Shown here one piece after another: positions 33,080 through 41,781 of a stretch of 64,000 nucleotides of DNA; the first letter of the stretch is position 1, and each line of letters starts with the position of its first letter. The stretch covers positions 3,472,320 through 3,536,319 of the forward strand of contig NZ_AP022871.1 of NCBI RefSeq assembly GCF_011764565.1, read 5' to 3'. The DNA is from Phytohabitans suffuscus (lineage in GTDB: Bacteria; Actinomycetota; Actinomycetes; Mycobacteriales; Micromonosporaceae). The position numbers were made by a program, and so were the translations under genes. The notes beneath the pieces were generated by a model. That model saw only the letters and a list, made by a program, of their open reading frames with translations. It had not been told where the DNA came from and ran no database searches.

Positions 33080-33110
33080 GGGACCCCAGCGCCGGAAGCG
33101 CTGGGGTCCC
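33080..33110. terminator. Strong hairpin terminator
   Basis: GGGACCCCAGCGC (33080-33092) pairs without mismatch with GCGCTGGGGTCCC (33098-33110) over a 5-base loop CGGAA. It lies between the convergent SDR and subtilisin genes. Confidence 0.85.
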
Positions 33111-33142
33111 GCCGACCTCCCCAGGTCGATAACGGGAGCTGA

Positions 33143-35031
33143 CTAGACAGTCAACGTCCAGGTGTTGATGTAGCCGGTGTCGCCGGAGTAGACGTCCTGC
33201 ACGCGCAGGGTCCACGTGCCGGCGCCCGCCTCACTGGAGAGGTTCACGGTGTACGTCGCGTTCACGTTGTCGGCGCCGTCCAGGATGCTGCTGTTCTTCA
33301 GGCGGTACGCGCTGCCGTCCGGGGCCAGCAGGTCGATGACCAGGTCACCGCGGTAGGTGTGCACGATGTTCACGGCCACCGTCGAGCTGGACGAGGCGTT
33401 GCGGCCGCAGGCGATCGCGATCGTGCTGGAGGCCGTGCCGCGGTCCGGGATGGCGACGTCGGTGCCGTTGGTACCCGTGCAGCTACCCGAGCTTCCGCCG
33501 GTGACCGTCAGCGTGTAGGTCGCGGTCCGGGTGCCGGCCGAGCCGGTACCGGTGACCGTGATCGGGTACGTCCCGTTGCTGACCGAGGCCGTGGTGGAGA
33601 TCGTCAGGGTCGACGAACCACCGGAGGTGACCGACGCCGGGCTGAAGCTCGCCGTCGCACCGCTGGGCAGGCCGCTCGCCGACAGGCTCACCGACTGCGC
33701 CGACCCGGCCGTGGTGGCCGTGTTGACCGTCGTGCTGGCCGAGCTGCCGGCCGTGACCGAGCCCGACGTCGGCGAGACCGACACCGAGAAGTCGTTCGCC
33801 GGCGGGGTGCCGTTCTGGACCACGAAGAGCAGCCGGTTCGGCGTACCCGTGCCGGGGTTCGTGACCACGTCGGGGGTGGAGTTGTTGACCAGGTAGTCGC
33901 GGACCTGCGTGGGCGACCACGTCGGGTTGGCCGCGAGGACCAGCGCCGCCGCGCCCGCCACGTGCGGGGTGGCCATCGAGGTGCCGCTGATCGTGTTCGT
34001 GGCGGTGTCGCTGGTGTACCAGGCCGACGTGATGCTCACGCCCGGCGCGAGGATGTCGACGCAGGTGCCGAAGTTGGAGAAGCTCGCGGCGGCGTCGTTG
34101 CTCTGGGTCGCGCCCACCGTGATCCCCTCGGTGACCCGGGCCGGGGAGTAGTTGCAGGCGTTCTGGCGCACGCCGAGCGAGTTGCCGTTGCCGGCGGCGA
34201 TCGCGTACGTGACACCCGAGTTGATCGAGTTGCGAACCGAGTTGTCGAGGGCGGTGTTGGCGCCACCGCCGAGGCTCATGTTCGCCACAGCCGGCTTGAT
34301 CGCGTTGGCCGTGACCCAGTCGATGCCGCCGATGACCTGCGCGTTGGTGCCGCTGCCCGCGCAGTTGAGCACCCGGACGCCGACAAGCTGGACAGCCTTG
34401 GCCACGCCGTACGCCGAACCGCCCACCGTGCCGGCGACGTGCGTGCCGTGGCCGTTGCAGTCGTCCGCCGCCCCGCCGTCGATCGCGTCGAAGCCGCTCG
34501 TCGCGCGCCCGCCGAGATCGCTGTGGCTGAACCGGATGCCGGTGTCGATGATGTACGCGCGCACCGTCGGCGCGGTCGACGGGTACGTGTACGAGCCGCT
34601 GAGCGGCAGGTTGCGCTGGTCGATGCGGTCCAGGCCCCAGCTCGGGGGTTGTTCTGGGTGTCCTGGATCCGGACCGTGTGGTTCTGCTCGACGTACGCGA
34701 CCGACGGGTCGGCCGCGATCCGTGCCGCGCGGGCCGCGGTGGCCTTCACCTCGAAGCCCCGCAGCGCGGCACGGTACGTACGCGCGACCGCCCCGTCGTG
34801 CTTGGCCGCGAGGTCACGGGCCGCCTTGTCGACGCCCGTTTGGGTGACCGAGCTGTCCTTGAACACAACGATGTAGCTGTCGACGACGGCTGTCTCGCCC
34901 CCGGCGTTGCGGATCGTGCCGGTCGGCTCCTTCGCCAGCGCGGGCGGCGCCGCCATTGCGACGGCCACCGTCACACCGACGGTGGCCAGGCCGAACGTCG
35001 CCAGGCGGCGACGCGTACGCGGGAGTGTCAT
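33143..35031 (-). CDS. Secreted subtilisin-like serine protease (S8) with I9 propeptide, Ig-like and P-domain tails; apparent 1-base deletion
   Basis: Read across one missing base, this is a preproprotein of about 629 residues. Signal peptide: MTLPRTRRRLATFGLATVGV...PPALA. Inhibitor I9 propeptide: DSYIVVFKDSSVTQTGVDKA...VAYVEQNHTV. Catalytic domain: YIIDTGIRFSHSDL (Asp), CNGHGTHVAGTV (His), AAGNGN (oxyanion Asn) and SGTSMATPHVAGAA (Ser). An Ig-like Ser/Thr-rich domain (PANDFSVSVSPTSGSVTAGSSA...) and a proprotein-convertase P-domain (VAIPDRGTASSTIAI...GAGTWTLRVQDVYSGDTGYINTWTLTV) follow. The N-terminal frame (from 35031) and the catalytic frame join if one G is added to the run at 34644-34648, restoring NNPPSWGLDRID. 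The run and the perfect domains on both sides point to a base-calling error. Confidence 0.9.
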
Positions 35032-35208
35032 CTCCCGTCCTCCCCTCTGACCGGCTTCGCAGCCGTCCAGTCGCTTGTGGCGCCGGATCGGGCAGAGATG
35101 TTTGCCGATCGGAGGAGAGATTATTTGGTTATGTCAGTCAGCGACAGATGTTGAACTTTCTATATCACCGGCGATAGGTAACGCGTGTAGTCGTTCCCCG
35201 AGGGCCGC

Positions 35209-35619
35209 CTACCGGGGTCGGTTGCCCTGCTGGAGGTAGAGGAGTTCCAGGATCGAGCGGGCCGCCTCGAACCAGCGGTCCAGCCACCCGGGCGGCGGCA
35301 CTGTCCCCTTCGGTGGAAGCTCCAGGAGCAGGCCGCGTAGCAGCGGGTGGTCGGCGAGCGTGCCGGACGGGGTCTCCAGCCAGGTGGCCGGCGGGAAGAC
35401 CGGCTCGGTGAGCCCGGAGAGGTCCAGCCCGCCGTTGGCACCGCGGCCGTGCGGCGGCAGGTCCGGCTCGGGTTCGAGGTCGCCGGAGTGGCCCAGCTCG
35501 CCCGGGTGCATGAGGCGCTCGCCCGGGTGCGGCTCGCGTCCGGGCATGGCGTCCCGCCCGACCAGGGCGTCACGCCCGTCCGTGCGGTACCCGGCCGGTG
35601 GTGTCGGATACCGGTCCAT
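35209..35619 (-). CDS. Conserved-looking hypothetical protein
   Basis: A 136-residue protein, function unknown. The first half is low-complexity and rich in Pro, Gly, Asp and His (TPPAGYRTDGRDALVGRDAMP...HPGELGHSGDLEPEP). The second half is ordered and helical: HPLLRGLLLELPPKGTVPPPGWLDRWFEAARSILELLYLQQG. The contrast between a disordered N-terminus and a compact, aromatic-rich C-terminal helix pair suggests a real protein with a small interaction domain. There is no signal peptide or membrane segment. The start codon is ATG, but no strong ribosome-binding site is obvious, so the start may be internal. Confidence 0.55.
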   Translation of the reverse strand: MDRYPTPPAGYRTDGRDALVGRDAMPGREPHPGERLMHPGELGHSGDLEPEPDLPPHGRGANGGLDLSGLTEPVFPPATWLETPSGTLADHPLLRGLLLELPPKGTVPPPGWLDRWFEAARSILELLYLQQGNRPR

Positions 35620-35927
35620 CGGCTCCGGGGGAACCGCTCCTGGGTGCTCACCGGGCCGTTCGCGCGCTCGTCAGGTCCAATCGTCATGTCCGGTACAACG
35701 AGGTTTATTGGCTCGCGACTCTGGCTACTGCGCGCGAGCTACCGTATACTCACTCACGGTACGGATAACCTCATACACATAGGCGCGCTCTAAATGAGCG
35801 CGTGCGCACAGCCGCGCCGCCACTACGCATGGCGACACGGCTGCGCATCAGACTGCGTCATTTGTTTCGTTCGTGGGCTAGAGGGCCACGCCTTCCCGCC
35901 AGACCACAAGTACGAAACGAAATGCCG
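35620..35927. other. Intergenic region with inverted repeats
   Basis: Two hairpin-like pairs are present: CGCGCTC-taaat-GAGCGCG (35784-35802), and a longer-range pair CATTTGTTTCGT near 35858 with ACGAAACGAAATG near 35912 (one mismatch or bulge). The second lies just past the DUF397 stop and may terminate the XRE-DUF397 operon. A possible Cys/His-rich small frame starting ATG at 35794 crosses the stretch (see findings). Confidence 0.4.
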
Positions 35928-36155
35928 TCAGTCGAGGTCGAACTCGCCGTCCTTGGCGCCCCCGACGAATGCGTCCCACTCGTCGGCGGTGAAGATCAGC
36001 ACCGGACCGGTCGGGTTCTTCGAGTCCCGCACAGCGATCGCCTGGTCGACGAAAGCCACTTCGACACAGTTGTCGCAGCTAGGACCGCTCCGCGAGCTCT
36101 TCTGCCACACAGCGCGGCTCAGGTCCAGCCGGAACCCCTTTGTCTCGACTTCCAC
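35928..36155 (-). CDS. DUF397 domain protein
   Basis: A 75-residue protein with the DUF397 signature WQKSSRSGPSCDNCVEVAFVDQAIAVRDSKNPTGPVLIFTADEWDAFV. Start GTG at 36155 follows AAAGGAG. DUF397 proteins are almost always paired with an XRE-DUF5753 regulator, as here, where the partner gene ends inside this one's 5' end. Such pairs (BldB/WhiJ type in Streptomyces) act in developmental control, and some behave like toxin-antitoxin pairs. This copy has the expected length. Confidence 0.9.
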   Translation of the reverse strand: MEVETKGFRLDLSRAVWQKSSRSGPSCDNCVEVAFVDQAIAVRDSKNPTGPVLIFTADEWDAFVGGAKDGEFDLD

Positions 36156-36998
36156 AACGGCTCCTTTGTCAACTTTCGGATGAGTGCCACGGACTCCTCC
36201 GGACGGAGGGCCGCGGCGCGGATGTGATCGAAAATGAACATGTACTTCCGCAACTCCTCACTCTTCTCCAAGAACAGACCTCCGGTGGCATTTTCGGCAA
36301 AAACCACCCCGGGTCGCTGGGCTCCGAGAAGGTCAGGATCGTGAACGTACCGTCCATGCCGGCATGCGCGCCGACCTCGAAGGGCAAAACCTGCAATGTC
36401 ACATTGGGTAATTCCGCGGCCTCGATGAGTCGCTCCAGCTGAGCGCACATGACGGCATCGCCGCCGATGGGGCGGCTGAGCACGGCTTCGTCGAGAACCA
36501 CCCACAGGTCGATGGGATCGTCCTGTGTCAGTAACGACTGACGGTTGAGCCGGACACGTACCCGTCGCTCGACCTCGTCGGTCGTGATATCCGGCCGTGC
36601 GGCACGGATCATTGCCTTGGCATATTCCTCGGTTTGCAGTAGTCCGGGCATCACCTGCTGTTCGTAAGCTCGAACGGCTTCCGCTGCCTGCTCGAGACCG
36701 ACATAAGCGCCGGTGAGCACGGTGCTGTACGCATGCCACCAACCCTTCTGCCGAGCCTCGCGTGCGATCTGTACGAGTTCCTCGCACTCGTCGCCGCGGA
36801 CCCCATAGATCTCGAGCATGTCGCGGACATCACGGGGGTAGCCGTGGTGTGGCCGGTTTCGATTCGTGAGACCTTGGACGCCGAGCATTCCAAACGCTCG
36901 GCGACTCCTTCGATCGTCACTCCCGCGGCTTCACGCCGGCGCCGCAGCTCGGCTCCAAGCCGGCGGCGGCGAATTGTCGGACTCCGACGCTCCGTCAC
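36119..36998 (-). CDS. XRE-family regulator with DUF5753 domain (two apparent 1-base deletions)
   Basis: Three consecutive frames read as one protein of about 293 residues. The N-terminal XRE helix-turn-helix is LGAELRRRREAAGVTIEGVAERLECSASKVSRIETGHTTATPRDVRDMLEIYGV. The DUF5753 body is EYAKAMIRAARPDITTDEVERRVRVRLNRQSLL...LDEAVLSRPIGGDAVMCAQLERL...VTLQVLPFEVGAHAGMDGTFTILTF. The end is VVFAENATGGLFLEKSEELRKYMFIFDHIRAAALRPEESVALI. The breaks fall in the G run at 36834-36838 and the C run at 36307-36310, each fixed by adding one base. Two independent homopolymer losses in one gene strongly suggest sequencing undercalls. It overlaps the DUF397 gene by 37 bp. Confidence 0.85.
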
Positions 36999-37490
36999 GG
37001 GGTCACCTCCGAAGTCGCGTCCCCAAGGTCAAGCGAGTCTGTCGCGAATCGGTGTCACGGGTACCCGTCACGGCGGACGCATGCTATGACGGAGCTGCGA
37101 CATCGCGGCGAACCCGGTCCGCGGTTACGCGGGGCGTATCGTTCGCTCGCGCTGACCACGCAAAGGCACCGGCTCGTCGGCCGGGTCACCGCGTTCAGTT
37201 TGCGCGTTTCCGAGCGGGACATCAAGCCACGATCCGCCCCCGGACGGCCAGACCGGATCGGGCCGAACTTGCAACTTGCATTGATCATGTTCTTCGTGCA
37301 CGCTGTCGGTATGGCTCGGGTCACCAAGCGTCTCCGGCCAGTCGGGCAGGTCGCGGCGCCGCCGCAGCCAGAGGCATAGTCCGGCGCCGGCGGAGACGCC
37401 ACCCCAGCGGGTGACCCCCGAGGTGAGCCGCGAAGCACAATGGTCCGGCAAGCTTTGGCTGAAATCAGTAGTTTTGGGACAGGAGTCGAT
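36999..37490. other. Long intergenic stretch, no supported gene
   Basis: Open frames exist on both strands (a minus frame at 37125-37451 is the longest plausible), but none shows a recognisable domain or a good start. The stretch around 37257-37310 (TTGCAACTTGCATTGATCATG) is AT-richer than its surroundings and could hold a promoter. Confidence 0.4.
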
Positions 37491-37778
37491 GTGTTACCCC
37501 GGTCAGGTGACGTCCTCCACGTGACCCGCGAGGCGAGCGTCCAGTTCGCCGACCCGATGCTCTTTCGGGTGATCCGGGTCCACGACTGGCCGACCTACGA
37601 CGGCTGGGTCTGGCTCGATGGTTACGAGCTCAACGGCAGCGGCGAGGCGGTCGAGCGCAGGTCGATCTTCGTGAAGATCAGTGGCCTCCGCACGGTCGGG
37701 TCCGCACCCGACATCCGCCAGCGCAACGCGCGCCATCCAGCCGCCCGGCCCACGGGGGTGCGCACACGGTCGCGATAG
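37491..37778 (+). CDS. Small conserved-looking actinobacterial protein, function unknown
   Basis: A 95-residue protein. The start is GTG at 37491 after AGGAG five bases upstream. The first 65 residues look like a compact beta-rich domain: SGDVLHVTREASVQFADPMLFRVIRVHDWPTYDGWVWLDGYELNGSGEAVERRSIFVKISGL. The Trp/Tyr-rich core (DWPTYDGWVWLDGYEL) suggests a real folded domain and resembles small proteins common in Micromonosporaceae and Streptomyces, none with assigned function to my knowledge. The last 25 residues are Arg/Pro-rich and probably disordered. It is a single gene. Confidence 0.65.
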   Translation: MLPRSGDVLHVTREASVQFADPMLFRVIRVHDWPTYDGWVWLDGYELNGSGEAVERRSIFVKISGLRTVGSAPDIRQRNARHPAARPTGVRTRSR

Positions 37779-37879
37779 GGCTGTTGGGCGTTCACCGTCC
37801 GGTGGTCCGCGGGCTCACCTAGACTCAGAGGCACCCGCCGACCCCCACTCGTGATCCGGACCCCGAGCCTGGGGACGGC

Positions 37880-39076
37880 ATGATCAGAAAGCTGACCGCG
37901 CCGCCGCGCGTGTCCCGGCATCCCTACTCCACTCGTGGGCTGAGCCTGCGCATCCTGCTCCTCGGCGTGATGCTGACGAGCCTCGCCATCGCCTTGGCCG
38001 GCGGCCAGCCGGTCGGTGCCTCGTCCGCCGACGGGCGCGAGCCGACCAGCGACACGACCGGCCTCGCCGACGGCGGGCCGATGAACGGGCCAGCCCTGAG
38101 CGGGCAGACCGGCCCGGCTCCGAAAGGGCAAACCAAGCCGGGCCCAAGGGAGCAGACCGGCCCAGGCCCGAGCGAGCAGAGCAGGCCGGGTACGAGCGAG
38201 CAGACCGGCCCACGCCCGAGCGGGCAGACCGGCCCGGCGAGCGGTGCACCGAGCAGGGCGGAGAGCGGCCGGGCCAGCGGCAGTGCGGCGGCCAGCCACG
38301 GCGGCGGGATCGTGCCGGCGGCGAGCGCTTCGCCCTCCACCCCGAGCGGTGCCGCCGCGGGTGCTCCCCCGGACGACTGGCACCTTTACCACCATTGGAC
38401 CGACCCGTCGTGGCCCGATCACGGGCAGGCCGCGGGCGAGCACTTCGAGCCGGGGGCCGCTGCTCCCCTGCCGGCCCGCACGGGCGGCGGCGGGTTCGGC
38501 TGGGAGCCGCCGGTGACGGCGACGGCCGATCCACGACCGTCCACCAGCTGGACGCCGACTCCCGCCGACCCGACCGACCCCACCGACCCCACCGACCCGG
38601 CGCCGGGCACCCCGTCCGGCCCGCCCACCGTCACCGCGCCGCCCCCGGATCCACCCGGGCCTGGCGGCGAGCCGTACACCCCGACCCCGTCGCGGACCGC
38701 GGACGCGCCCCTGGATGACCCGCCGCCGTACACGGACGGCCCACCGTCCGGACTGGACCCTCAGGACAGCACGGATGGGTCGGCGAGCGGGGTGCTTCCA
38801 CCCCCGGCCACCCGGGATCCGCTACAGCGCGACCCGGTCGCCGCCGGACCGGACGGCGATGACCTGGGGCTCGGCGGCACGGTCGACGACCCGACGCCGA
38901 CCCCGACACCGGAGCCGTTCGTGACCGGGCGCGCGACGGCGCCGCTGCGGGCCGCGCAGGCGCAGGCGACACCGGCCGGGGAGTACCGGCACACGCTGGT
39001 CTACTCCGGCTTGGTCGGCCTCGCCCTGGCCGCCATCGGCCTCACGATGGTCGGCCTGCGCCGCCGGGGCTGGTGA
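37880..39076 (+). CDS. Secreted or cell-surface Pro/Thr/Gly-rich protein with C-terminal membrane anchor
   Basis: A 398-residue protein. A signal-type helix (LSLRILLLGVMLTSLAIALAG, about 21-41) is followed by a long low-complexity external region. It contains degenerate 8-9 residue repeats of the form (S/E)-(G/E)-Q-T-G-P-x-P between about 74 and 118 (GQTGPAPKGQTKPGPREQTG and relatives) and later PTDPTDPTDPAP tracts. It closes with one membrane helix (LVYSGLVGLALAAIGLTMVGL) and a positive tail RRRGW, the shape of an anchored wall protein, but without LPxTG or LAxTG before the helix. Function is unknown; a wall-spanning stalk is a reasonable structural guess. Confidence 0.7.
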   Translation: MIRKLTAPPRVSRHPYSTRGLSLRILLLGVMLTSLAIALAGGQPVGASSADGREPTSDTTGLADGGPMNGPALSGQTGPAPKGQTKPGPREQTGPGPSEQSRPGTSEQTGPRPSGQTGPASGAPSRAESGRASGSAAASHGGGIVPAASASPSTPSGAAAGAPPDDWHLYHHWTDPSWPDHGQAAGEHFEPGAAAPLPARTGGGGFGWEPPVTATADPRPSTSWTPTPADPTDPTDPTDPAPGTPSGPPTVTAPPPDPPGPGGEPYTPTPSRTADAPLDDPPPYTDGPPSGLDPQDSTDGSASGVLPPPATRDPLQRDPVAAGPDGDDLGLGGTVDDPTPTPTPEPFVTGRATAPLRAAQAQATPAGEYRHTLVYSGLVGLALAAIGLTMVGLRRRGW

Positions 39077-39085
39077 CGCGGGAGG

Positions 39086-39943
39086 TCAGGAGGTCGGCGT
39101 CGGCTCCACGGTCGGAGCCTGGGTGGGCGCGCTGGTAGGCGTCAGCGGGCTGGCGATCACCAACGTGACCTCGCTGCCCTCGGGCACGACCTCGCCTTCC
39201 GCCGGATCCGTCTCGATCACGGTGTTCGGCGGTTCCTGCGCCGGCCGGTACACGAGGCGGTAGGTCAGGCCCAGGCGGTCGAGCTCGTCCCGCGCCTGCT
39301 GGTCGGTCAGCCCGACGAGCGCCGGCACCGGTACCCCGGCCGGCGCGGTCGTGGGCGGCGCCGTCGTCGGCGCGGCGGAGGTGGCCGGCGCGGAGGTCTG
39401 CGCGAGGGTCCGCGAAGGTGTGGGCGTCGGGGTGGGGCTGGGCTCCACCTTGTTGGCGTCGTAGATCAGCCAGATGCCCGCGATCAGGCCGCCGAGCAGC
39501 AGCAGCGCCACGATGCCGAACACGATCGGCATCCACCACCTGCCACCGCCGTCCTCAGGCGGCGGGGCCCACTCGGTGGGTGCCGGGCCGCGTACGGCGG
39601 CGGAGTCCGGCGGGGGCACCCCCGCCCGACCGGACCAGGCGGCTGGCTGGGGTGGTGCCTGCGCGGTCTCGTCAGCGGCCGGTATCCGCCGGGTCTCGTC
39701 TCCCGCCGGGGGCAGCTGGCGGGTCTCGTCTCCCGACTGCGACAGCTGGCGGGTCTCGTCGCCGGCCGGCGGGAGCTTGGCGGTCTGGGCGGGGTCGGTC
39801 GGAGCGTCGCCGTCCGCCTCGGGTGCCTCGCCGCCGTCCGCGAACGGATCGAACTCCCGGGTCTGGTCCGGCTCGTCCCGGCGCGGGCCTGGGCCGTCGG
39901 TGGAGCCGGGAGCGGGACCGTCCGGATCGCGGTCGTCGGCCAT
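39086..39943 (-). CDS. Membrane protein with a C-terminal PASTA domain
   Basis: A 285-residue protein from an ATG at 39943 (GAGGA upstream). The N-terminal half is acidic and disordered and holds three to four copies of a short repeat, GDETRQL-(S/P)-x-(S/A) (LPPAGDETRQLSQSGDETRQ and following). One membrane helix (PIVFGIVALLLLGGLIAGIWLIY) leads to a Thr/Pro linker and one PASTA domain: VPVPALVGLTDQQARDELDRLGLTYRLVYR...VIETDPAEGEVVPEGSEVTLVIA. PASTA modules bind peptidoglycan fragments. The GDETR repeats contain Thr in an acidic context, like substrates of the PknA/PknB kinases; FHA-linked signalling is possible but is an inference. Confidence 0.82.
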   Translation of the reverse strand: MADDRDPDGPAPGSTDGPGPRRDEPDQTREFDPFADGGEAPEADGDAPTDPAQTAKLPPAGDETRQLSQSGDETRQLPPAGDETRRIPAADETAQAPPQPAAWSGRAGVPPPDSAAVRGPAPTEWAPPPEDGGGRWWMPIVFGIVALLLLGGLIAGIWLIYDANKVEPSPTPTPTPSRTLAQTSAPATSAAPTTAPPTTAPAGVPVPALVGLTDQQARDELDRLGLTYRLVYRPAQEPPNTVIETDPAEGEVVPEGSEVTLVIASPLTPTSAPTQAPTVEPTPTS

Positions 39944-40058
39944 GGCGTCGTCCTCTCCGGCGCGTACATTCCCCTGGGTCAACTTATCGGGCGATTCGCC
40001 CCCATGATCGGGTCGCCCCGCCCGGTCGCGATAGCGCAAAGAAGCTACGCTGCCCGGC

Positions 40059-41234
40059 ATGGCCGTTCGAGGCTGGGGAGGATCGATCGCGACCGCGATC
40101 GGCATCGCTGCAGGCGCAAGCGCCGCGCAGCTGGGGCTGGGCTATGGGCTCGGCATCATCGCGTGGCTGCCGTCGCCGAACGGCGCCAACGAGGCCACCT
40201 GGGTGGCCAGCCTGGCATGGGCGACCTGGATCGCGGCCACGTCCACGATCATCGGGGCGATCTGTGCCGACCGGCTGAGCGCATCCATAGTGGACAGCAG
40301 AGACACGCTGTCCGGGGCGCTCTCCCGGGGCGCTACCACGGTCGCCGCCGCGGTGGGCGCACTGGCCACGGTGGCGCTGGTGGCGGTGCCGGCCCGCGAG
40401 GCGGCCCGTGCCGACACGTTCACGCCGCAGACCATAGCGGCGGGATACGCGGCGATCGGCGTGATCGTCGGCCTGCTCGTGGCCCTGTGGGCGGTCGCGT
40501 CCCGAGCGGTCGCGGCCAACGTGATCGCCACCGCGAGCTGGCTGTGGCTGCTGGCCGTGATCGCCGTGATCGACGGGGTCGCCACCGGGCGCGGGCTCGC
40601 CTCCGCCCAGCTCGGCGTCTGGCAGATCACCTCGGACGCCGACCGCTTCTGGTTCCGCAACATCTACCTGCCCGGCGCGGCCCTCACGCTCGGCTCGGCG
40701 CTGGTGATCGGCGCGCTCGCCGCGTGGCCGGCGGCCAAGCGCCTCGACGGCCGGGTGGGCACCGCGGTGTCCGGCGGTGTCGGTCCGCTGCTCGTCGCCG
40801 CCGCGTACTTCCTGGCCGCACCGACGCTCGTCGGCATCCGCGCCGAGCAGCTGTCCGCGCACCTGCTCGCGCCATACGCGGTGATCGCCGGCCTGGCCGG
40901 GTCGGTCCTGGTCACCGCGATCAGCCAGCGCCGAGAGGCGCGACAGGCAGACATCGCACTGCTGCAGTGGCCCGACCGGCCCGAGCCCGACCTGGAGCCG
41001 GATCCGGAGCCCGACAGCGAGCCGGAGACCGACCTGGAGCGCGTGCCGGTGCCGGCGCAGCCCCTCGCCTCCGACCTGGAGGACGACGCGTACGCACCGG
41101 CCCGCGCCTACGTCTCCGACTCGGCACCGGCCACCGAGCCAGCCGCCGTGGCCGCCGAGCCGGCCCGCGGCCAGGCGTCGGTCGCCACCCCGCTCTGGCC
41201 CGAGCCGGACAAGAAAAAGCCCAAACGCCGCTAG
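40059..41234 (+). CDS. Multi-pass integral membrane protein, function unknown
   Basis: A 391-residue protein with about eight hydrophobic segments in the first 295 residues (IATAIGIAAGASAAQLGLG, ATWIAATSTIIGAICA, AAAVGALATVALVAVPA, AAIGVIVGLLVALWAVA, LWLLAVIAVIDGVATG, AALTLGSALVIGALAAWP, VGPLLVAAAYFLAAPTLVG, YAVIAGLAGSVLVTAI), followed by a cytoplasmic acidic Pro-rich tail (PDLEPDPEPDSEPETDLE) and a basic end KKKPKRR. It is typical of conserved actinobacterial membrane proteins without assigned role. It is divergent from the PASTA-protein gene with about 115 bp between. The stop codon TAG lies within the terminal inverted repeat of the adjacent MITE. Confidence 0.75.
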   Translation: MAVRGWGGSIATAIGIAAGASAAQLGLGYGLGIIAWLPSPNGANEATWVASLAWATWIAATSTIIGAICADRLSASIVDSRDTLSGALSRGATTVAAAVGALATVALVAVPAREAARADTFTPQTIAAGYAAIGVIVGLLVALWAVASRAVAANVIATASWLWLLAVIAVIDGVATGRGLASAQLGVWQITSDADRFWFRNIYLPGAALTLGSALVIGALAAWPAAKRLDGRVGTAVSGGVGPLLVAAAYFLAAPTLVGIRAEQLSAHLLAPYAVIAGLAGSVLVTAISQRREARQADIALLQWPDRPEPDLEPDPEPDSEPETDLERVPVPAQPLASDLEDDAYAPARAYVSDSAPATEPAAVAAEPARGQASVATPLWPEPDKKKPKRR

Positions 41235-41402
41235 GGCGTGTTTCATAAGGGTCGGTCGAGCCGAGGCGAGGTCGAGGCGGCGGTCCGGTGGTGCCGGCCG
41301 GAAGGTCGCATACCGGTGTTGTATGTGGCCTTCCGTCCGGTGCCGCTGGTCGTCGTCTCGACCCGCCGCAGGCCGGGCATGCCCTTATGAAACACGCCCT
41401 AG
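41231..41402. mobile_element. 172-bp MITE with 21-bp perfect terminal inverted repeats
   Basis: The left end begins CTAGGGCGTGTTTCATAAGG (41231) and the right end is its exact inverted copy (41382-41402, CCCTTATGAAACACGCC then CTAG). CTAG at both outer edges is compatible with a CTAG or TA target duplication, as made by IS5-group (IS427-like) transposases. The interior has no open transposase frame. Non-autonomous element, presumably mobilised in trans by a full-length IS. Confidence 0.9.
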
Positions 41403-41781
41403 GCCCACACGATCTATCGGGGTCGGCGTGACGCCGGGCTGGTCTCTTGAAAGATTTGGGCTACCGCGATGTCCGCGGTGGTCCGGACCGTTGCTCCCGC
41501 GGCCTCACCCTGCGCGTCACACACCCCCTCGGCCCGGTCCGGCGGGGGTTGATCAGGGAGTTCGTGGGCGTGTCGTGCCATAAAGTTCCTGATCAAACAA
41601 ACGGACCCCGGGCCCGGACGGGCGCGATCGACCGGCGCCCCATCGCCCGAAGGGCGGTGTTGGGTCGTGTGGCGCGGACGGTGAGGCCGCGGGAGCAACG
41701 GTCCGGACCACAACGGGCGTCGCGGTAGCTCAAAGTCCCTCGGTAGGCACCGACCACGGCGACCCCCTTGGAAGAGATCCT
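41403..41781. repeat. Intergenic repeat region with inverted copies B and C of the dispersed repeat
   Basis: Copy B (41460-41509, plus) and copy C (41681-41729, minus) are near-identical to the 8620 copy and face each other. Between them is a further inverted pair, TTGATCAGG (41549-41557) and CCTGATCAA (41588-41596). No gene is seen. The nested symmetry could fold into a long structured RNA or mark a degenerate mobile unit beside the MITE. Confidence 0.75.

Noticed and set aside
37125..37451. Minus-strand protein of about 108 residues in the 37 kb gap
   Set aside because: No domain, weak start and no sign of codon constraint; kept only as a possibility in the intergenic note.
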